Made by a program: the position numbers and the translations under genes | Shown: in pieces, positions 35,030-47,499 of the stretch | How positions within the stretch are numbered: the stretch's first letter is position 1 | Layout of the letters: each line of letters begins with the position of its first letter | Assembly: GCF_040939455.1 (NCBI RefSeq) | Contig: NC_134108.1 | Coordinates: 82,690,001-82,754,000, forward strand | DNA from: Microcebus murinus | Taxonomy: Eukaryota; Chordata; Mammalia; Primates; Cheirogaleidae | Length of the DNA stretch: 64,000 bases | Direction: 5' to 3' | The notes under the pieces: model-generated | Seen by the model: only the letters and a program-made list of their open reading frames with translations | Told to the model about the DNA's origin: nothing | The model's database searches: none

Positions 35030-35285
35030 CTTCTCCCTTCTGCTCCTTTGCACAGACCATGCTTCTTCCTGGAGGAGTTTTCTCACATCAAAACCTGTTG
35101 AAATCCCAAATGTTCTTCAAGGTCCAGCTCATAGATCAACTCTAGTTTTGCCATTTGCATGATAAATCAACAATAGTACCATATTCATAGCTCTTTCAAG
35201 CTATGTTTAAATTCTAGTTATTTTAACATTCCCTTTGCATTTGCTGTGTCACTAATTGTAAACAGTAAATGTCTCAGAAAGAGAA
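35030..35285 (+). repeat. L2-like fragment
   Basis: 'cctttgcacagaccatgctt', then 'ttcttcaaggtccagctcat', follows L2 3' consensus order (cctttgcacatgctgttcc...ttcaaggcccagctcaaatg). Low identity. Confidence 0.45.
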
Positions 35286-35289
35286 AAAT

Positions 35290-36400
35290 AAGATTTTCAC
35301 TTGAATTTCCCCTGTGACATCAAGTATATTTATTTATACGTCTGTGTAAAAGCTACATTTTTATATATAATGTTCTTAGGTATATATATTTGTAGTAAAA
35401 AAGAAACATTTTCCTTTCTACCAAGTCTTATAATGCTTCATATTTTCTAAAATTATTTAGCTTTTATAATCATTGTATGCTGCAATTAACTGTTTTCACC
35501 TAAAACATTTTTGACAGAATTCCAAACAAAAATCGACCAAGGAGAGCACACTATTAATATCAGAAAATCCTCCTTCTATCTAAATAAGATGACAACCACA
35601 CAGATATCCTAAAAGAAATTGCCTCTAGTATGGTGTCTTAAGGTCATCATATTCAACAGTTCTTAAAATAAGTGTGTGATGCTTTCCAGGGAACTTCTAA
35701 ATAATGGAGATATTTAGAAATAACTTTGGCTTTGGACTTTGAATCTTGTCCCTAATATATAGTATAAAGTATCTAATTATTTTAAATTTCCTTTCCCCAA
35801 GGCTACTATAATTTTGGCAACTCTTCTAGTAATTGTTCTCACTCAAAGGCAACCATGCATAGTAGAATAGGAGGTAGATAGTCCCTACACACCCTTAATT
35901 TGGAAGGCAAAGATTTGTTCCAGGCCAATATCGGTGAAATATCCAAATGTGGGACCTGCTGCAGGAGAATTAGGGTATAAATTTGAAATCAAGAAGATAA
36001 ACACATTCCAAGCTCACTAATGGTTAACAAAATATATGGGTATGGAGAAATAGTCCTTTTTAAAAATAAACTCAGGAAATAATTTTGTTATCCTTCTAAA
36101 CCCAAAGCAGTGGCAAGAAAAAGATTGCTATTATAGTAAAGCCCCAGTGACAATTATCTTACTTTTCCAATAACATGTCAAAGTTTATCCTTTGCCTTCT
36201 TCTAGTTTCCAGAGTCTCTCTTATTTTAGGAACAACTGCCCTCTCTGGATAATGCAAGGGTCTCAGCCAATTCCTCAAGAAATAGCAGACAACCAGATAA
36301 TCTGAGAATAGCAGAGGGTATGAAGACTAATAGAGCTGAGTTTCCAGCATGGCTTCAAGCCATGTGCCTTCTTCTATTTATATAAATAAGATGACAACTG
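35290..36400. other. Unique DNA
   Basis: No gene or clear repeat seen. Confidence 0.45.
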
Positions 36401-36404
36401 TATG

Positions 36405-36510
36405 TCATGTCTTCTCTGGGACTCAATTTTTCTCCCATTAAATGGTAATAATAATTAAACTCACTTTCCAGGGGTTCTATGGAAATTAAAATAATTTGTA
36501 GTAAATACAG
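36405..36510 (+). repeat. MIR 3' part, forward
   Basis: 'gggactcaatttttctccca', then 'ttaaatggtaataataatta', then 'ccaggggttctatggaaatt' matches the MIR 3' half. Confidence 0.65.
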
Positions 36511-36560
36511 ATTCTTGCAATTGGTAGGTTACTTCCCTCACTTCCCTCCATTCTCCATGC

Positions 36561-36597
36561 ATCAATCAAGGTTCACCAGAGAAACAGAACCAACAGG

Positions 36598-36631
<34 letters not shown>

Positions 36632-37024
36632 CACGTGTACACACACCCTCCTACATTTTGAGAAAGAGAGAGAGATTTAGCTTGGGGAATTGGCTCATTT
36701 AATTGTGGGGCTGGTAAGTCTGAAATCTTGAGGGCATTCCTGCAGGTTGCAGACCCAGAAAAGAGCTGATGTTGCACCTCCAGTCTAGAGGCAGAATTTC
36801 TTCTTCCTTGGGAGACCACACTATTTTCTCATAGGATCTTCAACTGATTAGATGAGGCCCATCCACATTATGGAGAGTAATCTTCTTTACTCAAACTCTA
36901 TCAACTTAAATATTAATCATATCTAAAAAATTATCTTCACTGAAACATCTAGAGTAGACCAATGTTTGACCAAAAACTGAGTACCAGGGCCTAGCCAAGT
37001 TGGCACATAATATTAATTATCACA
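36561..37024 (-). repeat. Solo ERV LTR, reverse orientation
   Basis: Starts 'caaggttcaccagagaaaca', has a GT microsatellite and GA run, then 'gggaattggctcatttaatt', 'caactgattagatgaggccc', 'aatgtttgaccaaaaactga' and ends near 'agttggcacataatatta'. This is a well-known primate/mammalian LTR whose forward consensus reads ...ttaattttatgtgtcaacttga...ttctctggagaaccctgac. No internal genes flank it. Confidence 0.75.
36599..36629. repeat. (GT)n microsatellite inside the LTR
   Basis: About 15 uninterrupted GT units where the parent LTR has a TA-rich run. Confidence 0.95.
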
Positions 37025-37029
37025 CTATC

Positions 37030-37815
37030 CAATGTAGCAGGCAGTAACCTCATTTCAAGACAAACTTAACCCAGATATACCATACTCTTGCATACCAGGT
37101 AACTTACATATTTTGCCAACTAAAGTAGATAGAAAGGTTTCAACTCCTGGGAAAACAGGAGAGTTTTATCCATTACTTTAGTTAAATTTTATTAACTATT
37201 CTCTTAGTGTTAGCCTTTTTGATAGGTATTATCCTTCTAAAATTAATTTACTCGTCCCTTTTCACCAGACCACAGGATGAAATATACAGTGCTATGGGAA
37301 GCTTATGTTATAATAGGCTTTGCTTATTGTATTAGGAGAACCTCATCAAATTTGAGGAGTTAGGGAAAGTCTCTCTTAGAAAGTAGTATTTAGGATGGGA
37401 AGTGAAGGATAAGTCTATGGTAATTACAATTTGAAAGTGGGAAGAAGAGGAACTAGAGATCCTAGTAGGAGAAATAGTTTATATCTGGGCCCTGAGGCAT
37501 AAAAACAATTGGCAATAGTATACTAGTGGAATATGGGGTTGAGGACTGATAAAGAAGAGCCTTTCCCACCATTCTAAACTTATGAAAATTGCAGGCAACT
37601 TTGGCCCTAGAGAATAAGCTTGGTATATTTCTTGGTATGTAAGTAAATCAGTTATCAATTTAAAGACAGACTGCATCGTTTTCTGTACGTGAAAACTAAT
37701 TACATGAATTTTGATATACTGCTTGATCGAACTGTAGAGGAAATTTTATTCTCAAAATTTATAAAAATGACAACAATCACAAAAGGAAAAAGAACCTATG
37801 CTGACTGTAGTAGAT
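37030..37815. other. Unique DNA, possible L2 piece
   Basis: No gene. 'aatttgaggagttagggaaa' followed by 'gtctctcttagaaagtagta' and 'gaagtgaaggataag' (about 37,345-37,415) is faintly L2-like. Confidence 0.35.
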
Positions 37816-37819
37816 ATTG

Positions 37820-38110
37820 TGGACTGGAGCTTATCATCTATTATACCTCCTTAATATGAGTTCCTGTACTATCTATTTTGAGGTGGCAAAATCTACATTT
37901 CGCAGACTCCTCCATAGGTAGGGTACTGGACATGATATAGTTTTAGCTTGTTAAGCATCATTATACAGGATCTGGAAGAGAGATGTTCTTTCTGTCATAA
38001 GGATGCCCACGGAAGCACCTTGTCTTTTGTAGCATTGTTCCATTATTGACAATTGTCAAAAGACTTAGCATGGGGCTTCAGAATTTGGCTCTAGTAGCTT
38101 CTACATGTTT
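37820..38110 (+). repeat. LTR-like fossil fragment
   Basis: The wording 'aatctacatttcgcagactc', 'ggtagggtactggacatgat', then 'agttttagcttgttaagcat' recalls the same old LTR-like family as 28780-29152. Weak. Confidence 0.3.
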
Positions 38111-38125
38111 TTGTTTGTTTGCTTG

Positions 38126-38548
38126 TTTTTTAATTCAATTTCATTTTTCTTTTTTCTTTTTTGAATTTCAAAATATTATGGGGGTACAAATATTTTAGGT
38201 TACATGGATCATTTTTGTAATGCTTGGGTCCTGGCCATATAGGTGTGCCCATCACCCAAACAGTGTTCCTGTACTCATTAGGTAGGTTTTTGCCCCTCCC
38301 CTTCTGCCCTTCCACCCTACTTGATTTCCACTGAGTTTCACTTCCCTCTGTGCACATGAGTGGTCATCAGTTAGTTCCAGTTTAGTAATGTATACACGTG
38401 GTGTTTGTTTTTCCAATCTGGAGATATTTCACTTAGGAGAATGGTCTCCAGTTCCACCCAAATAGTCACAAGAGTAATTAATTCATCCTTTTTATGGCTA
38501 AGTAGTACTCCATGGTATACACATACCACATTTTATTAATCCATGAGA
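38126..38548 (-). mobile_element. L1 3' end, reverse orientation
   Basis: T-rich tail, 'aatattatgggggtacaaat' (reverse of the L1 3' terminus), then 'ttttatggctaagtagtact' and 'ccatggtatacacatacc'. This is the 3' part of a minus-strand L1. It joins head-to-head with the next segment. Confidence 0.9.
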
Positions 38549-38806
38549 TATCACCTTAACCCTGTTAGAATGGCCTTTACTAAAAAATCCAAAAACAATA
38601 GATTCTGCCGTGGATGCAGTGCAAAATTAATGCTTATACACTGTTGGTGGGACTGAAAATTAGTACAACCTCTGTGGAAAATGGTATGGATATTCCTCAC
38701 AGAACTAAAAGTAAATCCAGCAATCTCATTATTGGGTATCTACCCAAAGGAAAATAAATCTTTCTATCAAAAAGACACCTGCACTTGAATGTTTATTGCT
38801 GCTCCA
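38549..38806 (+). mobile_element. L1 ORF2 end, inverted 5' part of the same L1
   Basis: 'tgagatatcaccttaaccct', 'gttagaatggcctttactaa', 'actgttggtgggactgaaaa', 'ttattgggtatctacccaaa' and 'tgtttattgctgctccac' are in plus orientation. They precede the minus segment in L1 order, with roughly 50-80 bp of L1 missing between them. This fits twin priming with a small deletion at the joint. No clear target-site duplication was found. Confidence 0.8.
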
Positions 38807-38869
38807 CAGTTTTGACCCAATATTTGATGTAGTAATTTCCTCATCTCTGACTGGAAGGAAAGGGGATTA

Positions 38870-39265
38870 TCATCAGTCAGCTTATGCTGCATGCAGCTTA
38901 AAACAATAAATGTTTATAATTTCCTAAGGTTATATGGGTTGTCTGGGTGATTATTTTGCTCCTCAGGCAGTCTGCTAGGGCAGGATGGTCACATATCTGG
39001 ATCCATGGCTGGTATGGCTGGGGTTGCTGGGTATGGCTGGGACAGTTGGACTTGTGGGGCCTCTCTCTTTTTTTGTGGTCTCTCTCTCTCTTTTTTTTTC
39101 TAGGAGGCTAGCCCTAATTGCAAGCATTTTTCAGTTCCCCTTGGCCAAAGTATATCAGATGATGTTGTTGATGGAAAACATGGCAATAATATTTTATAGG
39201 TCCCACCTCCATCAAGAGTGTGTTTTCCTAACTCTTGAATATGGGCTGGTCTTATTATTTATTTT
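38870..39265 (-). repeat. LTR-like fossil with pyrimidine run
   Basis: 'cagcttatgctgcatgcagc', 'ttaaaacaataaatgtttat', 'cttggccaaagtatatcaga' and 'gtcccacctccatcaagagt' follow the order of an old mammalian LTR (gctgcagtaacaa...cttaaaacaacaaa...attggccaaagcaagtca...). A 140-codon open frame over it (38985-39407) has no recognisable product. Confidence 0.45.
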
Positions 39266-39269
39266 GACA

Positions 39270-39965
39270 AATAGATTATGGCAAAATAACAACATGCATT
39301 TTAAGAACCTAGGTATTCAAAAAAGCCTTGCAGTTTCTGTAACATTCTGTAGAATCCTGAGACAGCATGCTGTGAAGGAAGTTAGTTATGATATTTTGCT
39401 ATTGTGAAGGAACTCTTTATCATACTGATTTCCTGTAAATATTTATCTGGAATACATATTAATTCTAAGAATTGTTCAATTGACTCTCACAGGTTATATA
39501 TAAATTCAGACTGGCAAGATTCCTGAAGTTTGTTTCATGAGTGTTACCTTAGGTTAAACAGGAGCCACAGCATTGTGGACACTAAGCAGAGGAAGACCTA
39601 TGAATTAGCACCTTCACATGCAAATTCGGTTTCAGTAGAATATTGAACCCACTAAATAGTTTTGATGTGTTCTGTCTAAATCTGTAATATTAAATATTGC
39701 ATCATGAGCATATAATCACTTTTAAACCTTATCATCAACACTGCCCTTTTATGTAGTGAGAGTATGCTTAGGCATTCCATAATTATGATTATAAATTAAA
39801 TTCAACTAATGATACCAAGTTTGTTCCCAATATATTAGTTATATTATCTTTTCCCCTGTGGTTAAAAAAAAGTACCAACAATTTTATATTCAGATTAAAA
39901 GTGATATCCAAACAAAAATATATTTAATATTAGCAAAAATAAGCCCTGACTTATGATGATGATGT
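39270..39965. other. AT-rich unique DNA
   Basis: No gene or clear repeat seen. Confidence 0.45.
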
Positions 39966-39969
39966 TTAT

Positions 39970-40112
39970 GACTACTAAACATTATTGTGTAATTATCATG
40001 GATTATGGTACTTGGTACAAACACTTTGCACATGTTTGTCACCTTCATTAAACCCCAGTAGAGCTCTGTGCAACAGGTACTGTTATTTTTTTTTCTTCCA
40101 GAGGTATATAGG
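39970..40112 (-). repeat. MIR SINE, reverse orientation, truncated
   Basis: 'atggtacttggtacaaacac', then 'tttgcacatgtttgtcacct', then 'tcattaaaccccagtagagc', then 'gtgcaacaggtactgttatt' fits the reverse MIR start. Confidence 0.7.
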
Positions 40113-40594
40113 TTATATTAAGATGCATAAGTTTTCATAATTTTAATTTAGATAAAATTCTTTTGAGGAAAATACTTTGGACTCCAGCTAGAGATGTCAG
40201 AAGACAAGTACCTTTCTTACTTTTCCTTCCAACCCTTGAAACCCAATGGGCAAAGCCAGTCAAAATGAAGGGAAAAACAAACTTTCCATTTATAGCAAAA
40301 AAATGAAACCACCACAACCCTTAAACACAAACTACAGAGAACCTACCAAATAACGTGAAATGTGAAGTGCTGATACAGTGGCACTTTACTCTTTACCTTT
40401 CAAGAAGAATAGAACTCCCTAGAGCACTGTGGCCAGCAAAGAGAGCTAAAGGTGATGCTTAGTGAAGGTGGGAGGAGAGAGACCCTGCGAATTAGAGAAT
40501 CTAACCTGATTTACATACTACGTAAGTGAACACCAAACCAAAAAATGAGAGATGTGCTCCTAACCAATCACTAAAAAGGACCAAAAAGAGATTT

Positions 40595-40791
40595 AGTAAG
40601 AATGTGTTTTAGACTATAAACTCTGATGGAAACTGCTCCAATTCATTCACTTGCAACCACACTCCCTGTCCACTGTCCCCCAAAAACCTCCTTCACTTAT
40701 CCTCCTTTTCATAATTTTTCAGCAAATATTTGGAGGCAGTAAAGTGAGGTGGCACATGCTCTGTAGACAGACTTGTGTGGATTCAAATCAC
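40595..40791 (+). repeat. 197-bp inverted duplication, copy 1 (likely source)
   Basis: Aligned without gaps to the reverse complement of 43262-43458 with 9 mismatches in 197 bp, about 95 percent identity. The MIR that begins inside the unit continues beyond its right end, so this location appears ancestral. An open frame (40651-40866) reads through it but is not gene-like. Confidence 0.9.
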
Positions 40792-40870
40792 CGTTCTGCC
40801 ACTGATGAGTCCTTTGCACACTCAGTTCTTTTTCTTGATTTTCTTATTAGGGCCAGAGCAGCATAAAAAT
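40735..40870 (+). repeat. MIR SINE, forward
   Basis: 'ggtggcacatgctctgtaga', then 'cagacttgtgtggattcaaa', then 'tcaccgttctgccactgatg' is MIR core wording. It straddles the end of the 197-bp duplicated unit. Confidence 0.65.
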
Positions 40871-40887
40871 ACCAGCATGACAGAAGG

Positions 40888-41262
40888 TAGTTGGTTTGGG
40901 CAGCTATAACAGAGTACCATAGGCTGGGTGGCTAGTAAACAACAGAAATTTATTTCTCATAGTTCTGGAGGCTGGAAGTCTGAGGTCAGCATGCCAGCAT
41001 GACCAGTTTCTGGTGAGCACTCTGTTCTGGGTTGCTGACCACTGACTTGGCTTCTTGTATCCTCACTTGGCAGAAAAAGAGCTTGCTAGCTCTCTGGCCT
41101 CTTCTTATGTGAGCACTAATCCCATTCACGAAGGCTCCATTCTCGTGAAATAATTATATTCCAAAGGGCCTTCATCCAAGTTATCATCACATTGGGATTA
41201 GGATTTCAACATAAGAATTTGGGAAACGGGGGATGCAAATATTCAGACACAAAGAATACTTT
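40888..41262 (-). repeat. MaLR-type LTR, reverse orientation
   Basis: 'gggcagctataacagagtac', 'cataggctgggtggctagta', 'tttatttctcatagttctgg', 'actaatcccattcacgaagg' and 'gattaggatttcaacataag' match the same LTR group as 28130-28478. Confidence 0.85.
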
Positions 41263-41264
41263 AT

Positions 41265-43255
41265 TCCACATATCAAACATATCTCCAATGTTTTCATATT
41301 ACAAAAATTATAGTTTTGAAGATGATGGCACATCAGCTTTAAGTAGTGATGTCAATGTAAAAATGTGCTTAAAATTATTTATTATATTCTACAAATGTAG
41401 GACATACTAGGAGGAATAAAAATAAATTAAGACAAATGAGAACACTTACTAAGAAAAGGACAGATATCATTCAGCATATTTGGCTCCATTTGAAAATAAT
41501 CCTTTTATCCCGTGAATGAAATTTCTATATTCAAATTTTGCTGACAGAGTGATTTTCCTATTGACTCTCATGCTTTTAGTGAAGATTAAATTGCACAGAA
41601 ATCACCATGCTGCAGATGTTTTAGTTGGGCTACTTGTAATAGATAATATAACTCTAAAGATCACAATCTGTAGTACACTAAAATACTTTGAATCATATTT
41701 GGCTATCACATATTTAATAATGAAGTTTCTAGGTGAATAGGAAACAGTGGGAAGCCAAATACTCAGGTGTTCAGCTTTTCTTATTTAACTCGTGTTGAAA
41801 TCAAAGCAACTTACTTATTGATAGTTGTAGAATTTCTATTACTTTAAAATTATTTCTATTCAAAGCTATTAATAGTTTCTAAAGAATGAGGATAAAAATT
41901 TCAAACAGGCAATTCTGAATCCTATCTTCTTCAAAGGCAAAATGTTTCTTTTATAATAACCTTGACTTTCTATAATGCACTGCATTCTATGGGCAAAACA
42001 CATGGATACCAATGGCAAATCTGAGCAAATACAGACAATTAAAAAGACACAAATTGGTTGCATGAACTTGAATGGGTATATTTATCTTATCAATCTCAAG
42101 CTTAAAATTCCTCGAACAATAAAATATAAAGGTTTTTTCCAAGTACTAAAGCATGATTTTGTATTATGCTTAATTTATTGTGAAAATTTTTGGTAAACCA
42201 TGCATTTTTAAAAACCTGAAAGAGAAAAAAAACTTGATTCAAAATCCAGGATCAACTTCGAACAGCTTTTCAAAATAGAACTGATAGGGAACATTAGTAA
42301 AAATTATATGATAGACACAAACTATAATTTATTGTTTACAAAATACAATCAAAACTCTTTCTCAAAATCTAGTCTTCTTCATTTCTATTCATAATGCTTT
42401 AAAAAATGAGGAATAACAGATCTAAGTTAAAAGAAAATAGATATTTAAATATTTTCTTATGTATTTCAATTTTTATCATTCTGTATAACATTGAAAGCTG
42501 ATGAAATGGACTCATTTCTATTTGGGAAACAAGTTTATATCGTATCTGAAAATAAATTTATAATATTTTCTCATGATATAAATAATGTCAATTCTGGACA
42601 TCTCAGGAGTTAATTTTTTCTCTTTCCATTTTCCCCTACAAGTAAATAGTTCTAGAATAATGATTTTTGTAGTTAATTTGTGAAATAGAATCAATAAAGA
42701 CAAACACTAAACAATATTTTCATGGTTCCCTTGGGATAACATTAATACATACATATATATAAACACACATATGCACAACCAATTTTTTAAAGTCTACAAA
42801 TGATATTTTTATAGATAACACATTGTTTTCTAAATTTTCTATAATGGATGAATTTAATATTTTAACATAATTTTAAAATGTATTCATTTCCCATTTCCAT
42901 GTACAGACACTAGAATATAATCTTTAACATAACTCATGACTCCAAAAATTAAGGAAATATTGAAATAAAAGTGGTTGTATTTTGACTATTTTTGGCTTTC
43001 TTTTGATTTGCAAAGCACTAATTTCGATTTTAAAAATCTATTTTATAATGCTTTAGAAAGAAATACAACTTCTAAATGCATTACTTATGATCATAGTTTT
43101 TAATTCCATTACCAAGCATTCTTGAACCGATTTTTCCTCTCCTCACTTGACTGCTCTTGAGTACTCCCAAACATCTTGCCTATGTACTATGGACTTCACT
43201 TTAATTCTCCACCTCATTCTCGTTTTTGATAATATGAGATAAATTTTTCTCTGAA
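41265..43255. other. AT-rich unique DNA
   Basis: No gene. Short open frames (62-74 codons) are AT-driven. A small TA/CA patch lies near 42,747-42,775. Confidence 0.45.
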
Positions 43256-43261
43256 AATTGT

Positions 43262-43458
43262 GTGATTTGAATCCACACAAGTCTGTCTACAGAGCATGTG
43301 CCACCTCACGTTACTGCCTCCAAATATTTGCTGAAAAATTATGAAAAGGAGGACAAGTGAAGGAGGTTTTTGGGAGACAGAGGACAGGGAGTGTGGTTTC
43401 AAGTGAATGAATGGGAGCAGTTTTCATCGGAGTTTATAGTCTTAAACACATTCTTACT
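43262..43458 (-). repeat. 197-bp inverted duplication, copy 2 (likely derived)
   Basis: Reverse-complement copy of 40595-40791. Here the MIR portion stops abruptly at 43262, which marks this as the derived copy. No poly-A tail and no obvious target-site duplication, so it is not a retrocopy. Confidence 0.9.
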
Positions 43459-43459
43459 T

Positions 43460-43945
43460 TTCTCCAATTGTTTCATATTTTCCTCCCAACATTTAAGCAT
43501 CAATTACATGAAAAGGACAATTTGAAGCTCCTTAGATTTATTTAATTCATTATGTGGTAAATCCATAGCTACTAAGTGACAGAGCTATGATATGAAAGTC
43601 TTTTTGCTTTTTCACAGGACATTGCCAATTTAATTATCTGGCAGAACCTCAGAGTCATCATTTCTGCATGATACTTGACTCAACTTGATCCAGCTCCCCT
43701 TGCAAATTCCTGACTTATGCCAATACCACAACCATCAAAACTTAGCCCTTTTCTTTCCCTCTTATGCTTCATTTGAAAATCTATCATCTCTTGCTGTTTT
43801 AAATGTCCAAAACAGATTATATTGTTTTTCTTCATGGCTTTTCAATTACTACTGTTTTAGTCACATTATTTTTGTAGAAGCCCTGTCATGGTCCCCTTAT
43901 GGTGGCTGGTCCCTATTCCCCTTACCAGGTAGTCTAATTCTGCTA
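43460..43945. other. Unique DNA
   Basis: No gene recognised. An 88-codon open frame (43685-43951) has no known motif. Confidence 0.4.
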
Positions 43946-43949
43946 GCTT

Positions 43950-44330
43950 AAACTTCACTCAACCTCTACCTTCTTCATCATTACTTTCTGTCTGCCTCCC
44001 TCCATTTTCATCACAAATTCCTTCTAAAGTTCCCCACTGTCATCAGATTAAAATCCAAAGAGCCTCGTTTAAATAAAGAACTCTCTGATCTGTCCCACCT
44101 AAGTCTACATAAGCCTATATTTCTTATAATCCAATCTCTAAACCATCCAAGAATAATCCATAAACACTCATTTATCTAACCTCTCTTAAAGCTGTTTCCT
44201 TCACCCAAATTATACTCTTGGCTATCTTTGAAAGTCCAATATAAATCCTAATGGTCATGGGCCATATTGATCTTTTCTTTTTGACCACCTCTAGTGTTTG
44301 CTTCTTGCCAATAATGGCAAAAATATTAAA
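43950..44330 (+). repeat. L2 LINE 3' fragment
   Basis: 'catcagattaaaatccaaag', 'gaactctctgatctgtccca', then 'cttcacccaaattatactct' and 'ttctttttgaccacctctag' follow the L2 3' consensus order. Confidence 0.55.
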
Positions 44331-44334
44331 TACT

Positions 44335-47280
44335 CTTTTTAATTTAAATGTATATTAAATATATTCCCTATTTATATTCCATGGTCTGACTTCAAGGCTA
44401 AGACCATAATATATGAAAAAAATCTCTATTTGCCATTACTAACTCATGTAATACCATACCTAGAGGCACTTCTTGGAAAATGGAGTTCCAAAATCATCAA
44501 ACTCATAATATATAACATCATCTTGGGATGCCATATATATGTTAGTACTTATATATTTGTGAACTAATATACATAAATATATATTTTTTGCAAAATTATC
44601 TTAAAAGGAAAATACTAAGATTCATGATTTTCTGTCAGCCATTTATCCAACTTATTCCACATAAACTGTTTACATATATGTCATTAGCAAATATTGCAAC
44701 ACAGCATGAGCTAAATTAACTTTTTGCTGAAGAAACTCACAGAAAAACTCAATCCTATTTCTTGACAAGATCTTTAAAAATCAGAATTAGTCTGTAAGAG
44801 TAATTATAAAATAGTATCTCTTGCTGTTACTGAAGCATTTAAGTTGAGATGAATCATTTTAAAAGAGTTTCAACCTTATCTGTATTGTCACCTATTAAAT
44901 AAGCCCTACCATATACCTAGACATTTAGATATATGGGAGTAAAATTTTAAAAGTGAATCACTCAATTTGAGTGACTTTGAGTGATTTGTAACTCACAAGG
45001 ACAGTTCACATCATCAACTTCTTGTGCTTCCTACACAAAGTAATTGAGTGTATAATGATTATTAATTTTTAAAATTAAATTAGAAAATTGTTTTTCAGTG
45101 GGATCTGTGCATGCAATCTCATTTAACATTTTCAACTGAAAGCATCCCAAAGTTACCAAAATACCAAATGAAAATAGAATAATTAATACCTAAAAAATAG
45201 AGTCATTTGAAAAGGTAATAACTTGTAGTATAAAAACACAGAGCAGATACTATACTTACATATTGTACATTACAAAATTTATAATCTAACAAATATATCA
45301 AACATCTTAAAAGGTGTGAGCTTAGTCTTTATCTAGTAGTAATTCAACATTAAGAGTTTGCTGAATATGACACTGGCTATTACTATAATATTGTTTATTG
45401 CCTAAAATGTGTTTATTTGAATTTCAATGAGATTCTACCATAACTGTCTCTGTCAACTACCAAGAGCTAGCTCTCTTTTGTGAATTTGTATTAATTCAGT
45501 TGAAATCTGGTTTTAATCACTATTATTCACATTTTACATATAAATTTCAGCTGACTTTGAATAGTTAAGCATTCTCAAATCTTCTTATCCTTTTTAAGGA
45601 AAATCCCTATGGCCAGAGAAAGCAAGAATTTATAGTAGTTAATCCTTCCTAGTGTTTGTGTGAGCATGGGGGATCAATGTAAAGGATGGTTACTGCTGTG
45701 TCAACTTTCATTACTCCAGCTGTTAACCAGATGTTCAAAACAAGTAAATTGCCCTGGAATTGTTTTCTAAATTTTTCTTCTTAATCTGTTAAATTATGCA
45801 AATGCTAGAATATTTTTAATCATGTACCTAAAGTCCTTCCATATAATAAGCATGATGTAAGAATTCTGGAGTAATTCAAATACAACTTTTGAAATGATGA
45901 AGTATAAAAATGATAAATATTGAGGCCAACAAGGTACATATTTATGTTGTAATACAAATGTAACACTTACAAATTATATCAAAAATGAATAAAAATCAGA
46001 CTAAAATTATTTATGGGGAAATGCTTTCTAAGTATATATAAATATGAAAGAAATGCAAGAAAATAAAAAAATAAATTAAGAGAAAAATGGAATGAAACTT
46101 TAAATCTTTTGATGCACTTTTCAGATAATTATTTTTAAGTTATCTTTTCTCTTTTTTGACTGACATTTACCTACAGGAGGTATCTGACTTTCCCTTCTTA
46201 GAGTAAATGGAAGAGCTGTTCTTTCATGAAGAAAAATAATTTTGTTTTGATTACTTCCTCTCAGGAAACCCTTACATCTCCAAAACATTGATTGAATCAC
46301 TATTATTTTTTTTAAAGTTTGCACTATCTTGATTCCTAGTAATGGAATATTACCACAATTAAGAAAATTCATAAAGACTTATTTTAGTCAGAATAGATCA
46401 GGATTTATTCTTTTTCCTGATAAGACAGTATTCTTTTTCAGTTGTCAGGCAAATAAAAGTTTAGAATTACAAAAGAAGTTATCAAAATTATTTTAAAGAC
46501 AAAAATTAAATAAAATATTCTCTGAGCTAGGGAATGAACTTTTCACCTCTCTTTCTTTTTATACATATCCTGTATCTTCTGGTATTAGAGATGCTTAATC
46601 TAACTATAAACTATTTTTGTCTAATAGAAATGACATCCTACCAACTTAAAATTATTAACTTATATAAGAAAAGATAATTGTAATTCTAGTTTTATTTTGA
46701 TCTTCTATAATCATAATTACAGAAAAGATTAAGCACCTCCTTGTGTTAATGTGGTGCTAAGTGAAGTTCAACGTAATTAAACTACAAAGTCTTTACCACC
46801 TATGCCCCTGTAACCTAACACATTCATATTTTTCTAGAACAAAATATTAAAAATAGACTAAATGCAAATCTAAATGAATATTACATTAATTGAAAATATT
46901 AAAAAAATTAAAAATTATATTAATGAATAAAAAGTATCTCATAGCTTTTTATGTCTTAGAGCAGGTCAAAATCAATACCTTGATTTTAATCACTTGGAGG
47001 TTACATAGAAGAGATGAGATGGAGGTGGTCTTTGAACAATGAACTAGGTTTAAGAAGAAAGCTCCTTTTTAGTGAGGATATATGCAGGCTACGGTTTGGA
47101 AAATACTAAGAATTAGAACCATTTCTGGATAGAGGTTATTAAGCTTACCTGAGGAAATGTACTTTGGAGGGTTTAAAATATAACTTTATCTATTTGAAAA
47201 CATCCTATAGTTACAAAGGATTACATAAGTTAAGTACCTTTTGAATTATTGAAAAATATTAGATTATATTTATCTTTATG
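44335..47280. other. AT-rich unique DNA
   Basis: No gene or clear repeat. A small inverted/direct repeat cluster lies at 44956-44986. Confidence 0.45.
44956..44986. repeat. 10-bp perfect inverted repeat with internal direct repeat
   Basis: aatcactcaa (44956-44965) pairs with ttgagtgatt (44977-44986). A second ttgagtga at 44967-44974 offers an alternative 8-bp hairpin. Confidence 0.9.
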
Positions 47281-47284
47281 GAGT

Positions 47285-47495
47285 GATAGTAGAGTGTAAG
47301 GGTTAAGAGAATGAACTTGAATTCAGCCCTGTTCTTTCTCAATGTGATACTGGGCAAATCACTTAACCTCTCTATCTCAGAGTCTTTTCATCTGGAAAAT
47401 AAAAGTAATAATAATAGATACATCATGGGACTCTTAGGAAGATTAAAAGAGGAAACAGTTAAAATTTTATCTGACACACATGAAAGGATGCATTG
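47285..47495 (+). repeat. MIR SINE, forward
   Basis: Good match: 'aatgtgatactgggcaaatc', 'acttaacctctctatctcag', 'tcttttcatctggaaaataa', then 'ttaggaagattaaaagagga'. The 70-codon open frame across it is incidental. Confidence 0.85.
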
Positions 47496-47499
47496 GTAT

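Noticed and set aside
38985..39407. 140-codon plus-strand open frame
   Set aside because: Overlaps an LTR-like fossil, begins at an arbitrary ATG and shows no domain or splice context.
40651..43402. Two similar small proteins on opposite strands, suggesting a gene family
   Set aside because: The similarity is explained by the 197-bp inverted duplication; the frames diverge at the unit boundary and contain part of a MIR.
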